A program made the translations under genes and the position numbers. This document shows positions 55,511 to 64,000 of a DNA stretch of 64,000 nt, piece by piece. How positions within the stretch are numbered: position 1 is the first letter of the stretch; each line of letters opens with the position of its first letter. Under the pieces are notes generated by a model. That model saw nothing but the letters and a program-made list of their open reading frames with translations. It did no database searches and was not told the origin of the DNA. The DNA comes from Bacillota bacterium (GTDB lineage Bacteria > Bacillota > Clostridia > Lachnospirales > Lachnospiraceae), in contig JAEWJZ010000033.1 of the NCBI GenBank assembly GCA_023386315.1, forward strand, positions 1-64,000. Reading direction: 5' to 3'.

Positions 55511-55541
55511 GGGGAAAGACCGAAAAAAATGATCTTTCCCC
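55511..55541. other. Hairpin in the IS256 remnant tail
   Basis: GGGGAAAGA (55511-55519) pairs with TCTTTCCCC (55533-55541) with a 13-nt loop. No T-run follows. It lies between the transposase end and the inverted repeat. Confidence 0.5.
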
Positions 55542-55575
55542 ATGGAAACTAATGGTTATCTTATATCAGTTATGA

Positions 55576-55602
55576 GTTTACACAAGCTTTGAAACAGTCT
55601 CT
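55576..55602 (-). repeat. Right inverted repeat of the left IS256 remnant
   Basis: Read on the minus strand this 27-bp sequence starts AGAGACTGTT and ends TTGTGTAAAC. It matches the left inverted repeat at 59033-59059 at most positions. Confidence 0.8.
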
Positions 55603-55734
55603 TTATAGATATGAAAAAGAATAATAATTACATTAACAGCAATGTTTTTGTTCCAAATAGAAAATATTAGATGCAATGTGGGGAGAAAATGCATTAATGA
55701 TAAAATACTTAAGAAATTTCAGGAGGTTTTTGTA

Positions 55735-58700
55735 ATGGAATTTATCGAAGAAGAAATAATTAAAATATTAATGCTAAGACCTTCTGAATGTGCATATTTG
55801 GATTATAAAGAAGTGCCATATATGACAAATAAAAAGCATGATTTTATCAAAGATGTAATTGCAATGCTAAATTCCGAAGAAGCCTATGCCAAGGATAAAG
55901 TAATTGTTGTTGGTGTTGTAGATCAGAATAAATTCTTAAATGGAATTGATGTTCAGCAGTGGACGGATGATAATATTTTTCAAAATTGGATTGATAATAT
56001 TAAACCAAGACCAAGTGTTCAAACTGGTACTGTGGAATATGAAGGGAAGACTTTTGGATATATTTTTATAAGTAAAGAAAACATAAAAAGAATATATGAA
56101 GTAAATAAAACGGTTATTGGTGAAAAAAATATGCAAGCTTCAGCAAAAGCGGGAGTTTATCAGGGACAAGCTTTTACACGGCAAGGTAGCAGAAATAGTA
56201 TTTTGATGCAAAATGAACGTGAAGAGATTATTAAAAAGAAAATAAGACCTGATGATAAAGAACATATTGCATATAGAAGCGTTAGTACATATAATATGAT
56301 GACTAAGATACAACCGATAGTTGTTGCTGTATTATTAGGTGAGTGGAATGAAAATAATACCGGTGATTTATCTGTTATAGAAGAAATATTTGGAGGAACA
56401 TATAGTCTTTTTGTTAGAGAAATAAGGATTCTTTATGAGAGCAACAAGGATAAAATAGAGTTTAGTGACAAAAGATGGAAAATAAATAATCGTTTATCTT
56501 TATTACAAGAAATTGCAAATGAGATTTATGATGAACATATTGATGGCCTTTTTTCTAATTTTCAAAAGATATGGGAAGATGTAAATCCCAAGTACAGCTT
56601 ACCACCAGAACAAAGATATGCAAGTAGTATATATTTAAACAATGAAGAGAAGGTATATTCAAACAATATACTCAGAGGGTTAATTGAGTTTATGGCAATT
56701 GCAGGAAATAATACTGAGTTGTTTGTTTCATGCTCAAAATATAAGATAGAATACCTTATAGCTAAGGAAATAATAAAAATATTTGCCTGTAATAACTGGA
56801 AAGTTTATGCCAGTTTATCCGAGGAATTAGATCTTTTAGCTGAAGCAAATCCAGAAATATTTTTGAGCGAACTTGAAAAAGCATTGAGAGATAAAAAAAG
56901 TGCATTTATAGACTATATTAATCAAAAGGAAACGGGAATAACAGAAACAAAATATGGTTACCAATTAGGGTGGACATTAGCAAAATTGGCATCATATTCA
57001 GAATATTTTACAAAATCATGCAGTGTATTGTTTTTGTTGTCTGAGTTTAGATTAGATTTTCTGCCTACGTTAGCTGGAATTGTTTTGCCATGGTATCCCC
57101 AAACCACTGCTAGGCCTAATGTTAGAATTGGTATAATTAAAGGTTTGCTAGCTGAGAATTTAGAAGTGGGTTGGAATTTATTGATGATGTTAATGCCTAA
57201 AAAGACAACAACAGGAAATCCAGTGCAACAAGCTAAGTATATGAAAAACAATATTTTGCCAGAAAGTGTAACAAATAAAGAGTATTGGGAATTAACAATT
57301 GCATATATAAGAATTGCGTGTACGTATGCCATAGGAGACTATTCTAAATTACTTCAGTTAGTTGATGTAATTGATGATGTGTCTGCAGATATTTTTATGG
57401 AAGTTATAGTAACATTCCAAAAAAGTATTCCAATACTTAATGATAGTGAGAAAGAAATTATTTGGAACAAAATTAAGGATTTGATAACAAAACATCGAAA
57501 GTATAATTCTTCAAATTGGGCACTGCCAGAGGAATCAATTAAAGTGCTGGAAGATTTATTAATAAACTATTTTCCAAATGATGAATATATTCAAAACAAA
57601 AGAATGTTTCGTAATGAACAATATGAACTGGTTGATAGTAAAGATAATTGGGAAGAAGCTGAAAAAGGTATTTTTGAAAGGCAAAAAGAGATTATAAAAA
57701 GTATTTATAAGAAAGGGGGAGTTGAATCAGTACAACAATTTAATGAAAACATAGAGAGAGTGGATATTGCGGGAAGGTGCATGGCATATATTCAGTTAAA
57801 GGATAAAGAAAGTAAAACTGTAGTAGAAATGTTGGAAAGCAATATTTTAAAGAATACAGAATTTGCCCGTGGATATATTTTGGAAATATACTATAAAAAT
57901 AGAGTTGATTTGGATAAAATACTTAGTAAAATCGATAGCGAAATAATAAAAATAAAAGCTCTCTCTATTCTACCGCTTTCAGAAAAAAATATTAATGAGG
58001 TGAACAAGTTTTCAATCAAAATTCAAAACTATTTTTGGAAAAATATAGATATATGGGGTACTGATAAATTGTCTAAAGAATACTTTGAATTAGCAGTAAG
58101 AAAACTCAATAGCGTGAAAAGGGTTAGGAAATCTATTGAGATGATATATTATATAGGTATTCATAAGGAATTGAAATTTGATGTTTTATTGATTGCTGAT
58201 ACATTAAACTTATATGTAGACCAACAAAACACAGAGCCTGTAGATGCATACAAATTGGGTGAATTGATTGGTAGGTTGCAAAAAGAATGTGAAGATGAAG
58301 TGAAATTAGTGGAGATAGAGTGGAAATATCTTAATATAATGGACGGTGATGGTGAACTTACACCAAAATATTTATATAAAGAATTGTCAACTAAACCAGA
58401 TTTTTTTATGGAAGTACTATCAATAGCATTTAAAGCTAGAAATGAAGAAAGGAGAAATCTCACTGAACAAGAAAAAATATTAGCTAGTCACTGTCATAAA
58501 TTATTATTTTCGTGGAAATTAATTCCAGGTTCGTTGGAAGATGGAAGTATAGATTTTAATTTGTTTAAATATTGGATTGATAAAGTGAGAAGTGTTAGTA
58601 AAGAAAAAGATAGGTATGAAGTTGCTATGACTTATCTTGGACATACGTTGTTCTATGCGCCAACAGATAAGGATGGTTTCTTCATTGATAAAAAAATTGC

Positions 58701-58962
58701 AGAGATATTGCAAAATGATATTGATGGGAATATTCGAAGTGGATATTCTACAGAAGCTTATAACTCAAGAGGGGTGCATTGGGTTGATCCAACTGGTTCG
58801 GAAGAATTTAAACTTGAGGAAGCTTATAATAAAAAAGCCGAAGAGGCAGAAGCAAATGGATATTTTAGATTAGGAGAGATGCTGAGAAAAATATCAAAAT
58901 CCTATCATTATGAAGCTGTTCATAATATTGAAGAAGAAAAACAATGGAGTAATGAATCCTAA
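55735..58962 (+). CDS. Large Schlafen/AlbA_2-like protein of unknown function, candidate defence gene
   Basis: The 1,075-residue protein starts at ATG 55735 with AGGAGG 8 nt upstream (the frame to 55642 has no site). Residues about 1-150 fit an AlbA_2/Schlafen-like domain: LDYKEVPY, HDFIKDVIAMLNSEEA, the VVGVVD strand and FGYIFISKENI. The remaining 900 residues are mostly helical and Lys/Glu/Ile-rich without a P-loop or known nuclease motif, and may be helical repeats. The C-terminus has a distinct motif, NSRGVHWVDPTGSEEF, then a helix pair. Large proteins with a small effector-type domain on a long sensor scaffold are common among phage defence proteins; that role is inferred, also from its place beside mobile elements. 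It is a single-gene unit between two IS256 halves. Confidence 0.65.
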   Translation: MEFIEEEIIKILMLRPSECAYLDYKEVPYMTNKKHDFIKDVIAMLNSEEAYAKDKVIVVGVVDQNKFLNGIDVQQWTDDNIFQNWIDNIKPRPSVQTGTVEYEGKTFGYIFISKENIKRIYEVNKTVIGEKNMQASAKAGVYQGQAFTRQGSRNSILMQNEREEIIKKKIRPDDKEHIAYRSVSTYNMMTKIQPIVVAVLLGEWNENNTGDLSVIEEIFGGTYSLFVREIRILYESNKDKIEFSDKRWKINNRLSLLQEIANEIYDEHIDGLFSNFQKIWEDVNPKYSLPPEQRYASSIYLNNEEKVYSNNILRGLIEFMAIAGNNTELFVSCSKYKIEYLIAKEIIKIFACNNWKVYASLSEELDLLAEANPEIFLSELEKALRDKKSAFIDYINQKETGITETKYGYQLGWTLAKLASYSEYFTKSCSVLFLLSEFRLDFLPTLAGIVLPWYPQTTARPNVRIGIIKGLLAENLEVGWNLLMMLMPKKTTTGNPVQQAKYMKNNILPESVTNKEYWELTIAYIRIACTYAIGDYSKLLQLVDVIDDVSADIFMEVIVTFQKSIPILNDSEKEIIWNKIKDLITKHRKYNSSNWALPEESIKVLEDLLINYFPNDEYIQNKRMFRNEQYELVDSKDNWEEAEKGIFERQKEIIKSIYKKGGVESVQQFNENIERVDIAGRCMAYIQLKDKESKTVVEMLESNILKNTEFARGYILEIYYKNRVDLDKILSKIDSEIIKIKALSILPLSEKNINEVNKFSIKIQNYFWKNIDIWGTDKLSKEYFELAVRKLNSVKRVRKSIEMIYYIGIHKELKFDVLLIADTLNLYVDQQNTEPVDAYKLGELIGRLQKECEDEVKLVEIEWKYLNIMDGDGELTPKYLYKELSTKPDFFMEVLSIAFKARNEERRNLTEQEKILASHCHKLLFSWKLIPGSLEDGSIDFNLFKYWIDKVRSVSKEKDRYEVAMTYLGHTLFYAPTDKDGFFIDKKIAEILQNDIDGNIRSGYSTEAYNSRGVHWVDPTGSEEFKLEEAYNKKAEEAEANGYFRLGEMLRKISKSYHYEAVHNIEEEKQWSNES

Positions 58963-58992
58963 TATTCCAGTCAATTAAAAAGGAATATGCGT

Positions 58993-59018
58993 TGATATCT
59001 CTATGATACCCAAAGCTT
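58993..59018. repeat. Third arm-site-like pair, remnant of a related element end
   Basis: TGATATC and TGATACC start at 58993 and 59004 (11-bp period), and AAGCTT follows 20 bp after the first, as at 53252-53277. The flanking bases, including TCAAAATA, are also similar. The matching attachment core is missing because the IS256 repeat begins at 59033. Confidence 0.6.
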
Positions 59019-59032
59019 AGTATATTCAAAAT

Positions 59033-59059
59033 AGAGACTGTAAAAAATTTTGTGTAAAC
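59033..59059 (+). repeat. Left inverted repeat of the right IS256 copy
   Basis: The 27-bp end starts AGAGACTGTA and finishes TTGTGTAAAC, the usual terminal sequence style of this IS256 subgroup. It is 59 bp before the transposase start. Confidence 0.85.
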
Positions 59060-59117
59060 TAAGAGAAATCCTCTTGGATTAATGTTAAAATAAATATTAA
59101 TCTAGGAGGATATTTTT

Positions 59118-59675
59118 ATGGCAAGACAAAGAAAACTTTCACCGGAACGAAAAGAATTCATTAATGGGCTCTTACAGCATTATCAGCCCAAAACAGCACA
59201 GGACATACATGAGATGCTAAGAGACCTGCTTGGTGATACCTTGCAAGGTATGTTGGAAGCAGAATTGGATACAGAGCTTGGGTACTCTAAGTATGATTAT
59301 TCGGCAAAAGAAACGGACAACAGCCGAAACTGCTACAGCAAGAAAAACGTTATCTCTTCTATGGGAGAAATCTCTCTGGATATTCCGAGAGACAGAAAAG
59401 GTGATTTTGAGCCACAGATTGTAAAAAGAATCAAACAGATATTTCCAATATCGAGGATCAAGTACTTTCCATTTATGCGAAAGGAATGTACACAAGAGAT
59501 ATCTCAACTCATCTGCACAGTGTTTATGGAGTAGAGTCCTCTGCTGAAATGATATCTAAAATGACAGACCGTATTCTGTCCCTGGCAAAAGAGTGGCAAA
59601 ATCGTCCCCTGGATAGAAAATATGCGGTTGTATTCATGGATGCTATCCACTATTATGTAAGGCAGGATAATTCCC
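59118..59675 (+). pseudogene. IS256-family transposase, N-terminal half, frameshifted
   Basis: This is the N-terminal half of an IS256-type transposase, starting at ATG 59118 behind AGGAGG. It reads LLGDTLQGMLEAELDTELGY and SLDIPRDRKGDFEPQIVK. Near 59427 the frame is lost, apparently by loss of one A in an A-run, and continues in another frame as YTRDISTHLHSVYGVE, then PLDRKYAVVFMDAIHYYVRQ. Homology stops at about 59671, just after the first catalytic Asp, so the C-terminal half and right repeat are missing. It complements the left remnant but differs from it by about a fifth of bases in the shared stretch, so the two come from different copies. Confidence 0.9.
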
Positions 59676-60502
59676 TACAACAGTGCTAAATTAGATTGGT
59701 GATTCAGATGGAGAGGCTTAATTTAAGCTTCTCTTTTTTATGGCTTTTAAGCTATAATAAAACAATTTTAAATCATCACCAAATCCGTTATAATCTATTA
59801 ATTTGCTCTTTTCTATATTATTAAATGGCAGGTTATACCAAAGAAAAATTTTACTCTCTTCAAGACCCGGTGACCGAAAATGGACTCGAGCAAATCTGGC
59901 TTGGAAAACCTGAATCGGAGCAACTGCGATCAGTGAGCTGTATCATGAGATGGTTGAGGTATGGGGGCGGAAAACAGACGGTTAAGAATTAGAAAATATA
60001 AAAAACCTCTTCCCCTAAATCGTCATCTTTCAGGTCATCGAATTCATTAATAATCCATGTCGGGATGGTCTTAATCACTCATATGATGTCTTTAGCATAT
60101 ACTTACCTTAGGGTTATTTTAACACAAGTGCCGTTCGTTGAATTCTAAAATTTTCTTTTATTACCTTTGATTGGTACCATTTGGACTCTGATTGCAGACG
60201 AATAAAATGTGATAAAAGTAAATTTGTATTTGATAGTCAACTAAATCATGAGATTTAAAATCGCATTTGACTGAAGCATTTGCAAAAACAAGAATTAAGG
60301 TTCGAAACATCGTACTCAACGCATATAATTTTGGAACTTATGTTGGAATTTACCTGGAAGGGGTATATGCTGAAAAACCATTGAGTCTCAAAGGAAGGTA
60401 CCATAATTTTCAGTGAAGGGAGTGATTCCATTGGATAATTTAAGTATTATATCGTTTTGAAGACTATGTTGATTTTTTAGTATAAGAGGAGGTTATTTTA
60501 TA
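59676..60502. other. Decayed intergenic region before the cellulase genes
   Basis: No intact gene is visible. A hairpin with a T-run lies at about 59712-59740. A 55-codon frame at 59825-59992 shows protein-like sequence in two frames, and on the minus strand at about 59996-60085 a frame ends with WIINEFDDLKDDDLGEEVF, both looking like gene remnants. The 130 nt before 60503 have no strong promoter that I can support. Confidence 0.45.
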
Positions 60503-63148
60503 ATGCAAAAAGAGTTATTAAAAGAGCCCACAGGCGCTTATCAGAAAAGGTTCCTGGAATTATGGGAGATACTCCACGATTCCGAAAATAAATATTTCAG
60601 TCCACAGGGAGTCCCTTATCATAGCATAGAAACTCTGATGGTAGAAGCTCCCGACTACGGTCATGTAACTACCAGTGAAACTCTAAGCTATTATATCTGG
60701 CTCGAGGCCATGTATGGCAAATTTACCGGTGATTTTTCCGGATTTAAAAAAGCATGGGATATTGCAGAAACCTATATCATCCCGACGGAAAAAGACCAGC
60801 CCAATAGCAGCATGTCTGGATACAATGCCAGTAAACCGGCGACCTATGCACCTGAATGGGAGCTACCAAGTCTTTATCCCGCAAAATTGGATTCCGGCGC
60901 AGCGGTAGGTACAGATCCAATCTATAACGATTTAAAATCAACCTATGGAACTTCTGTTATTTACGGCATGCACTGGCTATTAGATGCGGACAACTGGTAT
61001 GGTTTTGGCAGACGGGGAGATGGCAAGTCTGCACCGTCCTATATCAATACCTTCCAGAGAGGAAGAGAGGAATCTACCTGGGAAACAATACCTCAGCCGT
61101 GCTGGGATGACATGCGTTTCGGTGGTAAAAACGGATTCCTGGATCTGTTTACCGGAGACAGTAATTATGCAAAACAGTTTAAATATACAGATGCACCCGA
61201 TGCAGATTCGCGGGCAATACAGGCGACATACTGGGCAGACCAGTGGGCCAGTGAATATGGGGTGGATCTTGAAACCTATATTGGCAAGGCAAGTAAAATG
61301 GGTGACTATTTAAGGTATGCCATGTTTGATAAATATTTCCGTAAAATTGGATCGTCAACTGCTGCCGGCACCGGTTACGATGCGGCTCATTATCTGCTCA
61401 GCTGGTATTATGCATGGGGTGGCGGCGAGAACGCAAACTGGTCCTGGGTAATTGGCTGCAGTCACAGCCATTTTGGTTACCAGAATCCCATGGCAGCCTG
61501 GATATTGTCACAAGATGATGAATTTAAACCACTTTCCCGAAATGGTGCAAGTGATTGGAGTAAGAGCCTGGAGAGACAGCTGGAATTCTATCAGTGGCTG
61601 CAGTCCGATGAAGGCGGCATTGCAGGCGGAGTCTCCAATTCCAATAACGGCCGTTATGAAAGCTGGCCTTCAAAAACCGCGACCTTTTATGGCATGGGCT
61701 ATCAGGAACACCCTGTATATGCTGATCCGGGAAGCAATCGATGGTTTGGGTTCCAGGCATGGTCCATGCAGCGTGTAGCAGAGTATTTTTACAAAACAAA
61801 GAATTTAAAGGCAAAAGCCTTGCTGGAAAAATGGGTTAAATGGATTAAAACAGTAGTCAAACTGGAAGCAGACGGAACCTTTGCGATCCCTGACAATTTA
61901 GACTGGTCAGGCCAGCCTGAAACTTGGACAGGAACCTATACCGGAAATCCCAATCTGCATGTAAAAGTAAGCACCTATGGCACTGATCTTGGTGTTGCAG
62001 GCTCTCTTGCCAACACCTTACTGTTTTACAGCAAAGCTTCCGGCGACGATGAAGCCAGAGTACTTGCCAAGGAATTATTAGACCGTATGTGGAACTTGTA
62101 CAAAGGTGACAAAGGACTTTCCGTTCCCGAACAAAGGAATGACTACAGCCGCTTCTTTGATCAGGAGGTCTATGTACCGTCTGGATGGACAGGAACCATG
62201 CCAAACGGAGATGAGATTAAATCAGGAGTTAAGTTTATAGATATCCGTTCTAAATATAAAGATGATCCTGATTTTCAGAAGGTTGAGAACGCTTACAAAA
62301 GGGGAACAGCTCCGGTATTAAATTACCACCGCTTCTGGGCACAGTGCGATATTGCCATTGCAAACGGTGTATATTCCATGCTGTTTGAAGAAGGCGGAGA
62401 GCCGGTAAACAACTCTGCCATTGATCCCACATCAGCAGCTTTTGACAAAAAGGCAGGCAGCCAGAAAGACATTAAAGTCACTCTTTCCTTAAACGGAAAT
62501 ACCTTTATCGGGATTAAAGAGGGAAATAAATATTTAACAGAGGGTGTGGAGTACACCTTAACCGACGATACAGTTGTATTATTAAAAACTTATCTGGCAG
62601 AAAAAGAAGTCGGGAAATTAAAGCTCACCTTCGATTTCAGCGCGGGAACTGACCCCGTATTTGTCCTGACGGTGACAGATTCTTCAATAGCAGCCGGAGA
62701 CATCAAAGTACAAATGTATAATGATACCACAACAGCACAGGTAAGTTCAATTGTACCGAAAATCAAAATCACCAACACTGGGAAAACCAGTATCACACTT
62801 ACAGATTTGAAACTCAGATACTATTACACCATAGATCAAGAAAAGGATCAGAATTTCTGGTGTGACTGGTCTACAGTCGGCAGCAGTAATGTAACGGGGA
62901 CCTTTGTAAAAATGCCAAAAGCAAAGCCAGGTGCAGATTATTACCTGGAGATTGGTTTTACAGCTGGAGCCGGTAAACTGGCAGAGGGGCAGTCCATTGA
63001 AGTACCGGTAAGATTCAATAAAATTGATTGGAGCAGTTATACGCAGACAGGGGATTATTCCTTTTCGAAATCAGGCAGCAGTTATGCAGACTGGACAAAA
63101 ATCACAGGATATGTTTCTGGCAGCCTGAAATGGGGAGTAGAGCCGTAA
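60503..63148 (+). CDS. GH48 processive exoglucanase with X2 and CBM3 modules, no signal peptide
   Basis: GH48 enzymes release cellobiose processively from cellulose and are key to clostridial cellulose breakdown. The 881-residue protein has the GH48 domain (about 1-635; [20 protein letters not shown], and TTSE with Glu59 matching the CelF proton donor, then [14 protein letters not shown]). An X2 module follows (about 640-730, [20 protein letters not shown]), and a CBM3 cellulose-binding module ends it (about 733-881, [10 protein letters not shown] to [10 protein letters not shown]). The catalytic domain starts within 10 residues of the Met, and no signal peptide precedes it. AGAGGAGG fixes ATG 60503, and an in-frame stop lies at 60470. 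Secretion would need another route, or the enzyme stays inside. Confidence 0.95.
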   Translation: MQKELLKEPTGAYQKRFLELWEILHDSENKYFSPQGVPYHSIETLMVEAPDYGHVTTSETLSYYIWLEAMYGKFTGDFSGFKKAWDIAETYIIPTEKDQPNSSMSGYNASKPATYAPEWELPSLYPAKLDSGAAVGTDPIYNDLKSTYGTSVIYGMHWLLDADNWYGFGRRGDGKSAPSYINTFQRGREESTWETIPQPCWDDMRFGGKNGFLDLFTGDSNYAKQFKYTDAPDADSRAIQATYWADQWASEYGVDLETYIGKASKMGDYLRYAMFDKYFRKIGSSTAAGTGYDAAHYLLSWYYAWGGGENANWSWVIGCSHSHFGYQNPMAAWILSQDDEFKPLSRNGASDWSKSLERQLEFYQWLQSDEGGIAGGVSNSNNGRYESWPSKTATFYGMGYQEHPVYADPGSNRWFGFQAWSMQRVAEYFYKTKNLKAKALLEKWVKWIKTVVKLEADGTFAIPDNLDWSGQPETWTGTYTGNPNLHVKVSTYGTDLGVAGSLANTLLFYSKASGDDEARVLAKELLDRMWNLYKGDKGLSVPEQRNDYSRFFDQEVYVPSGWTGTMPNGDEIKSGVKFIDIRSKYKDDPDFQKVENAYKRGTAPVLNYHRFWAQCDIAIANGVYSMLFEEGGEPVNNSAIDPTSAAFDKKAGSQKDIKVTLSLNGNTFIGIKEGNKYLTEGVEYTLTDDTVVLLKTYLAEKEVGKLKLTFDFSAGTDPVFVLTVTDSSIAAGDIKVQMYNDTTTAQVSSIVPKIKITNTGKTSITLTDLKLRYYYTIDQEKDQNFWCDWSTVGSSNVTGTFVKMPKAKPGADYYLEIGFTAGAGKLAEGQSIEVPVRFNKIDWSSYTQTGDYSFSKSGSSYADWTKITGYVSGSLKWGVEP

Positions 63149-63242
63149 TAAAAGCGTAGAGCTTAACTATATAAATTCTGGCCCAAATATCAGAAGACTG
63201 GATTTGGGTCAGGATTATCAATAATAACCCGGAGGTTTCGAT

Positions 63243-64000
63243 ATGAGTATAAAAAAGAGTACCACGCCTGCAGCTCAGTCTGCAAAGGCAGAATCAAATT
63301 ATAATTATGGAGAAGCTTTACAAAAAGCAATCATGTTTTATGAGTTCCAGCGTTCCGGAAAACTGCCTGCTGATATCCGGAATAACTGGAGAGGAGATTC
63401 GGGTCTGTCTGACGGTTCAGACGCAGGGATTGATTTAACTGGAGGCTGGTATGATGCAGGAGACCATGTGAAATTTAATCTTCCCATGGCATATTCGGCT
63501 GCCATGCTCGCATGGAGCGTATATGAGGCAGAGGATGCTTTAAAAGAAAGCGGTCAGTTAGAGTATTTATTAAAGGAAATCAAATGGGTAACTGATTACC
63601 TTATAAAATGCCACCCTTCGGCAAATGTTTTTTACTACCAGGTGGGGAACGGCAATACGGATCATTCCTGGTGGGGGCCGGCAGAAGTAATGCAGATGGG
63701 AAGACCGTCCTATAAGGTAGATGTTAGCAGTCCTGGTTCAACAGTATCAGCGGCAGCAGCGGCAGCTCTGGCAGCAGCTGGTGTTATCTATGCTGATCGT
63801 GATCCCGATTATGCTAAAACCTGCATTCAACATGCGAAAGAGCTTTTTTCATTTGCTGACAAAACGAAGAGTGACAGCGGATATACCGCAGCAAACGGTT
63901 TTTACACTTCCAACAGCGGTTTCTATGATGAACTGTCCTGGTCCGGTGTATGGCTGTATTTAGCTACCAAAGATTCCGATTATCTGGACAAAGCAGAATC
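63243..64000 (+). CDS. GH9 endoglucanase, 3' end outside window, no signal peptide
   Basis: The open frame from ATG 63243 runs off the window (252 codons seen). It is a GH9 catalytic domain: [20 protein letters not shown] at residue 21, then [17 protein letters not shown] with the catalytic Asp71/Asp74 pair, and [26 protein letters not shown] precedes the ATG, and an in-frame stop lies at 63225, so the start is firm. The first 20 residues are Lys/Ser/Thr/Ala-rich without a hydrophobic core, so there is no signal peptide, as for the GH48 gene 94 nt upstream. The two are likely co-transcribed and act together on crystalline cellulose. CBM or X2 modules probably follow outside the window. Confidence 0.93.
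   Translation, partial: MSIKKSTTPAAQSAKAESNYNYGEALQKAIMFYEFQRSGKLPADIRNNWRGDSGLSDGSDAGIDLTGGWYDAGDHVKFNLPMAYSAAMLAWSVYEAEDALKESGQLEYLLKEIKWVTDYLIKCHPSANVFYYQVGNGNTDHSWWGPAEVMQMGRPSYKVDVSSPGSTVSAAAAAALAAAGVIYADRDPDYAKTCIQHAKELFSFADKTKSDSGYTAANGFYTSNSGFYDELSWSGVWLYLATKDSDYLDKAE

Noticed and set aside
59400..59450. Programmed frameshift in the IS256 transposase
   Set aside because: This family normally uses one reading frame, and the copy is also truncated, so a decay mutation in an A-run is simpler.

Overview
The window looks like a chromosome segment of a Lachnospiraceae-type (Clostridium cluster XIVa) Firmicute. Signs are strong AGGAGG ribosome binding sites, TTGACA/TATAAT promoters, the infB-rbfA-nrnA-truB-ribF order, a Gram-positive type LexA box on uvrA, and a GH48/GH9 cellulase pair like those of cellulolytic clostridia. 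A Lacrimispora/Lachnoclostridium-like host is my inference; no marker gene settles the species.

Positions 1-33,425 are mostly core chromosome. They hold infB (5' cut), rbfA, nrnA, truB, ribF and an SH3-NlpC/P60 cell-wall hydrolase. On the minus strand follow a branched-chain amino acid ABC transporter (livFGMHJ) and pyrG. On the plus strand follow a BMP-type nucleoside ABC transporter, ftsH, a three-gene SMC-like operon resembling Wadjet jetABC without jetD, uvrA with a LexA box, and guaA. A YARHG lipoprotein lies on the minus strand.

Positions 33,414-53,383 are an AT-rich integrative mobilizable element inserted in the 3' end of guaA. The 11-bp core covering the last guaA codons is repeated at the right end, where it again reads Glu-Phe-Glu-stop. 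The element carries an XRE regulator with a nuclease-like partner, a divergent promoter with three identical-format operators, an AlpA-like protein, a tyrosine integrase, a RepA-like ATPase, TnpV, a ParM/ParR-like partition pair, a hairpin-rich oriT candidate, MobC and a relaxase. Its cargo is a type I restriction-modification island: half-hsdS, hsdM, dinD, STM4504/CBY_0614 family gene, hsdS, hsdR and a YgjP-like metallopeptidase, headed by a DUF3892 gene with a structured leader. I see no type IV secretion genes, so transfer would need a helper.

Positions 53,384-60,500 are a scrapyard: a small membrane protein, a cold shock gene, two complementary halves of IS256-family elements, and between them a 1,075-residue Schlafen/AlbA-like protein of unknown function that I regard as a candidate defence gene. 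A third copy of the element's arm-site pattern beside it suggests a second, eroded element. From 60,503 a GH48-X2-CBM3 exoglucanase and a GH9 endoglucanase (cut by the window end) follow. Both have clear ribosome binding sites and in-frame upstream stops, but neither has a signal peptide.
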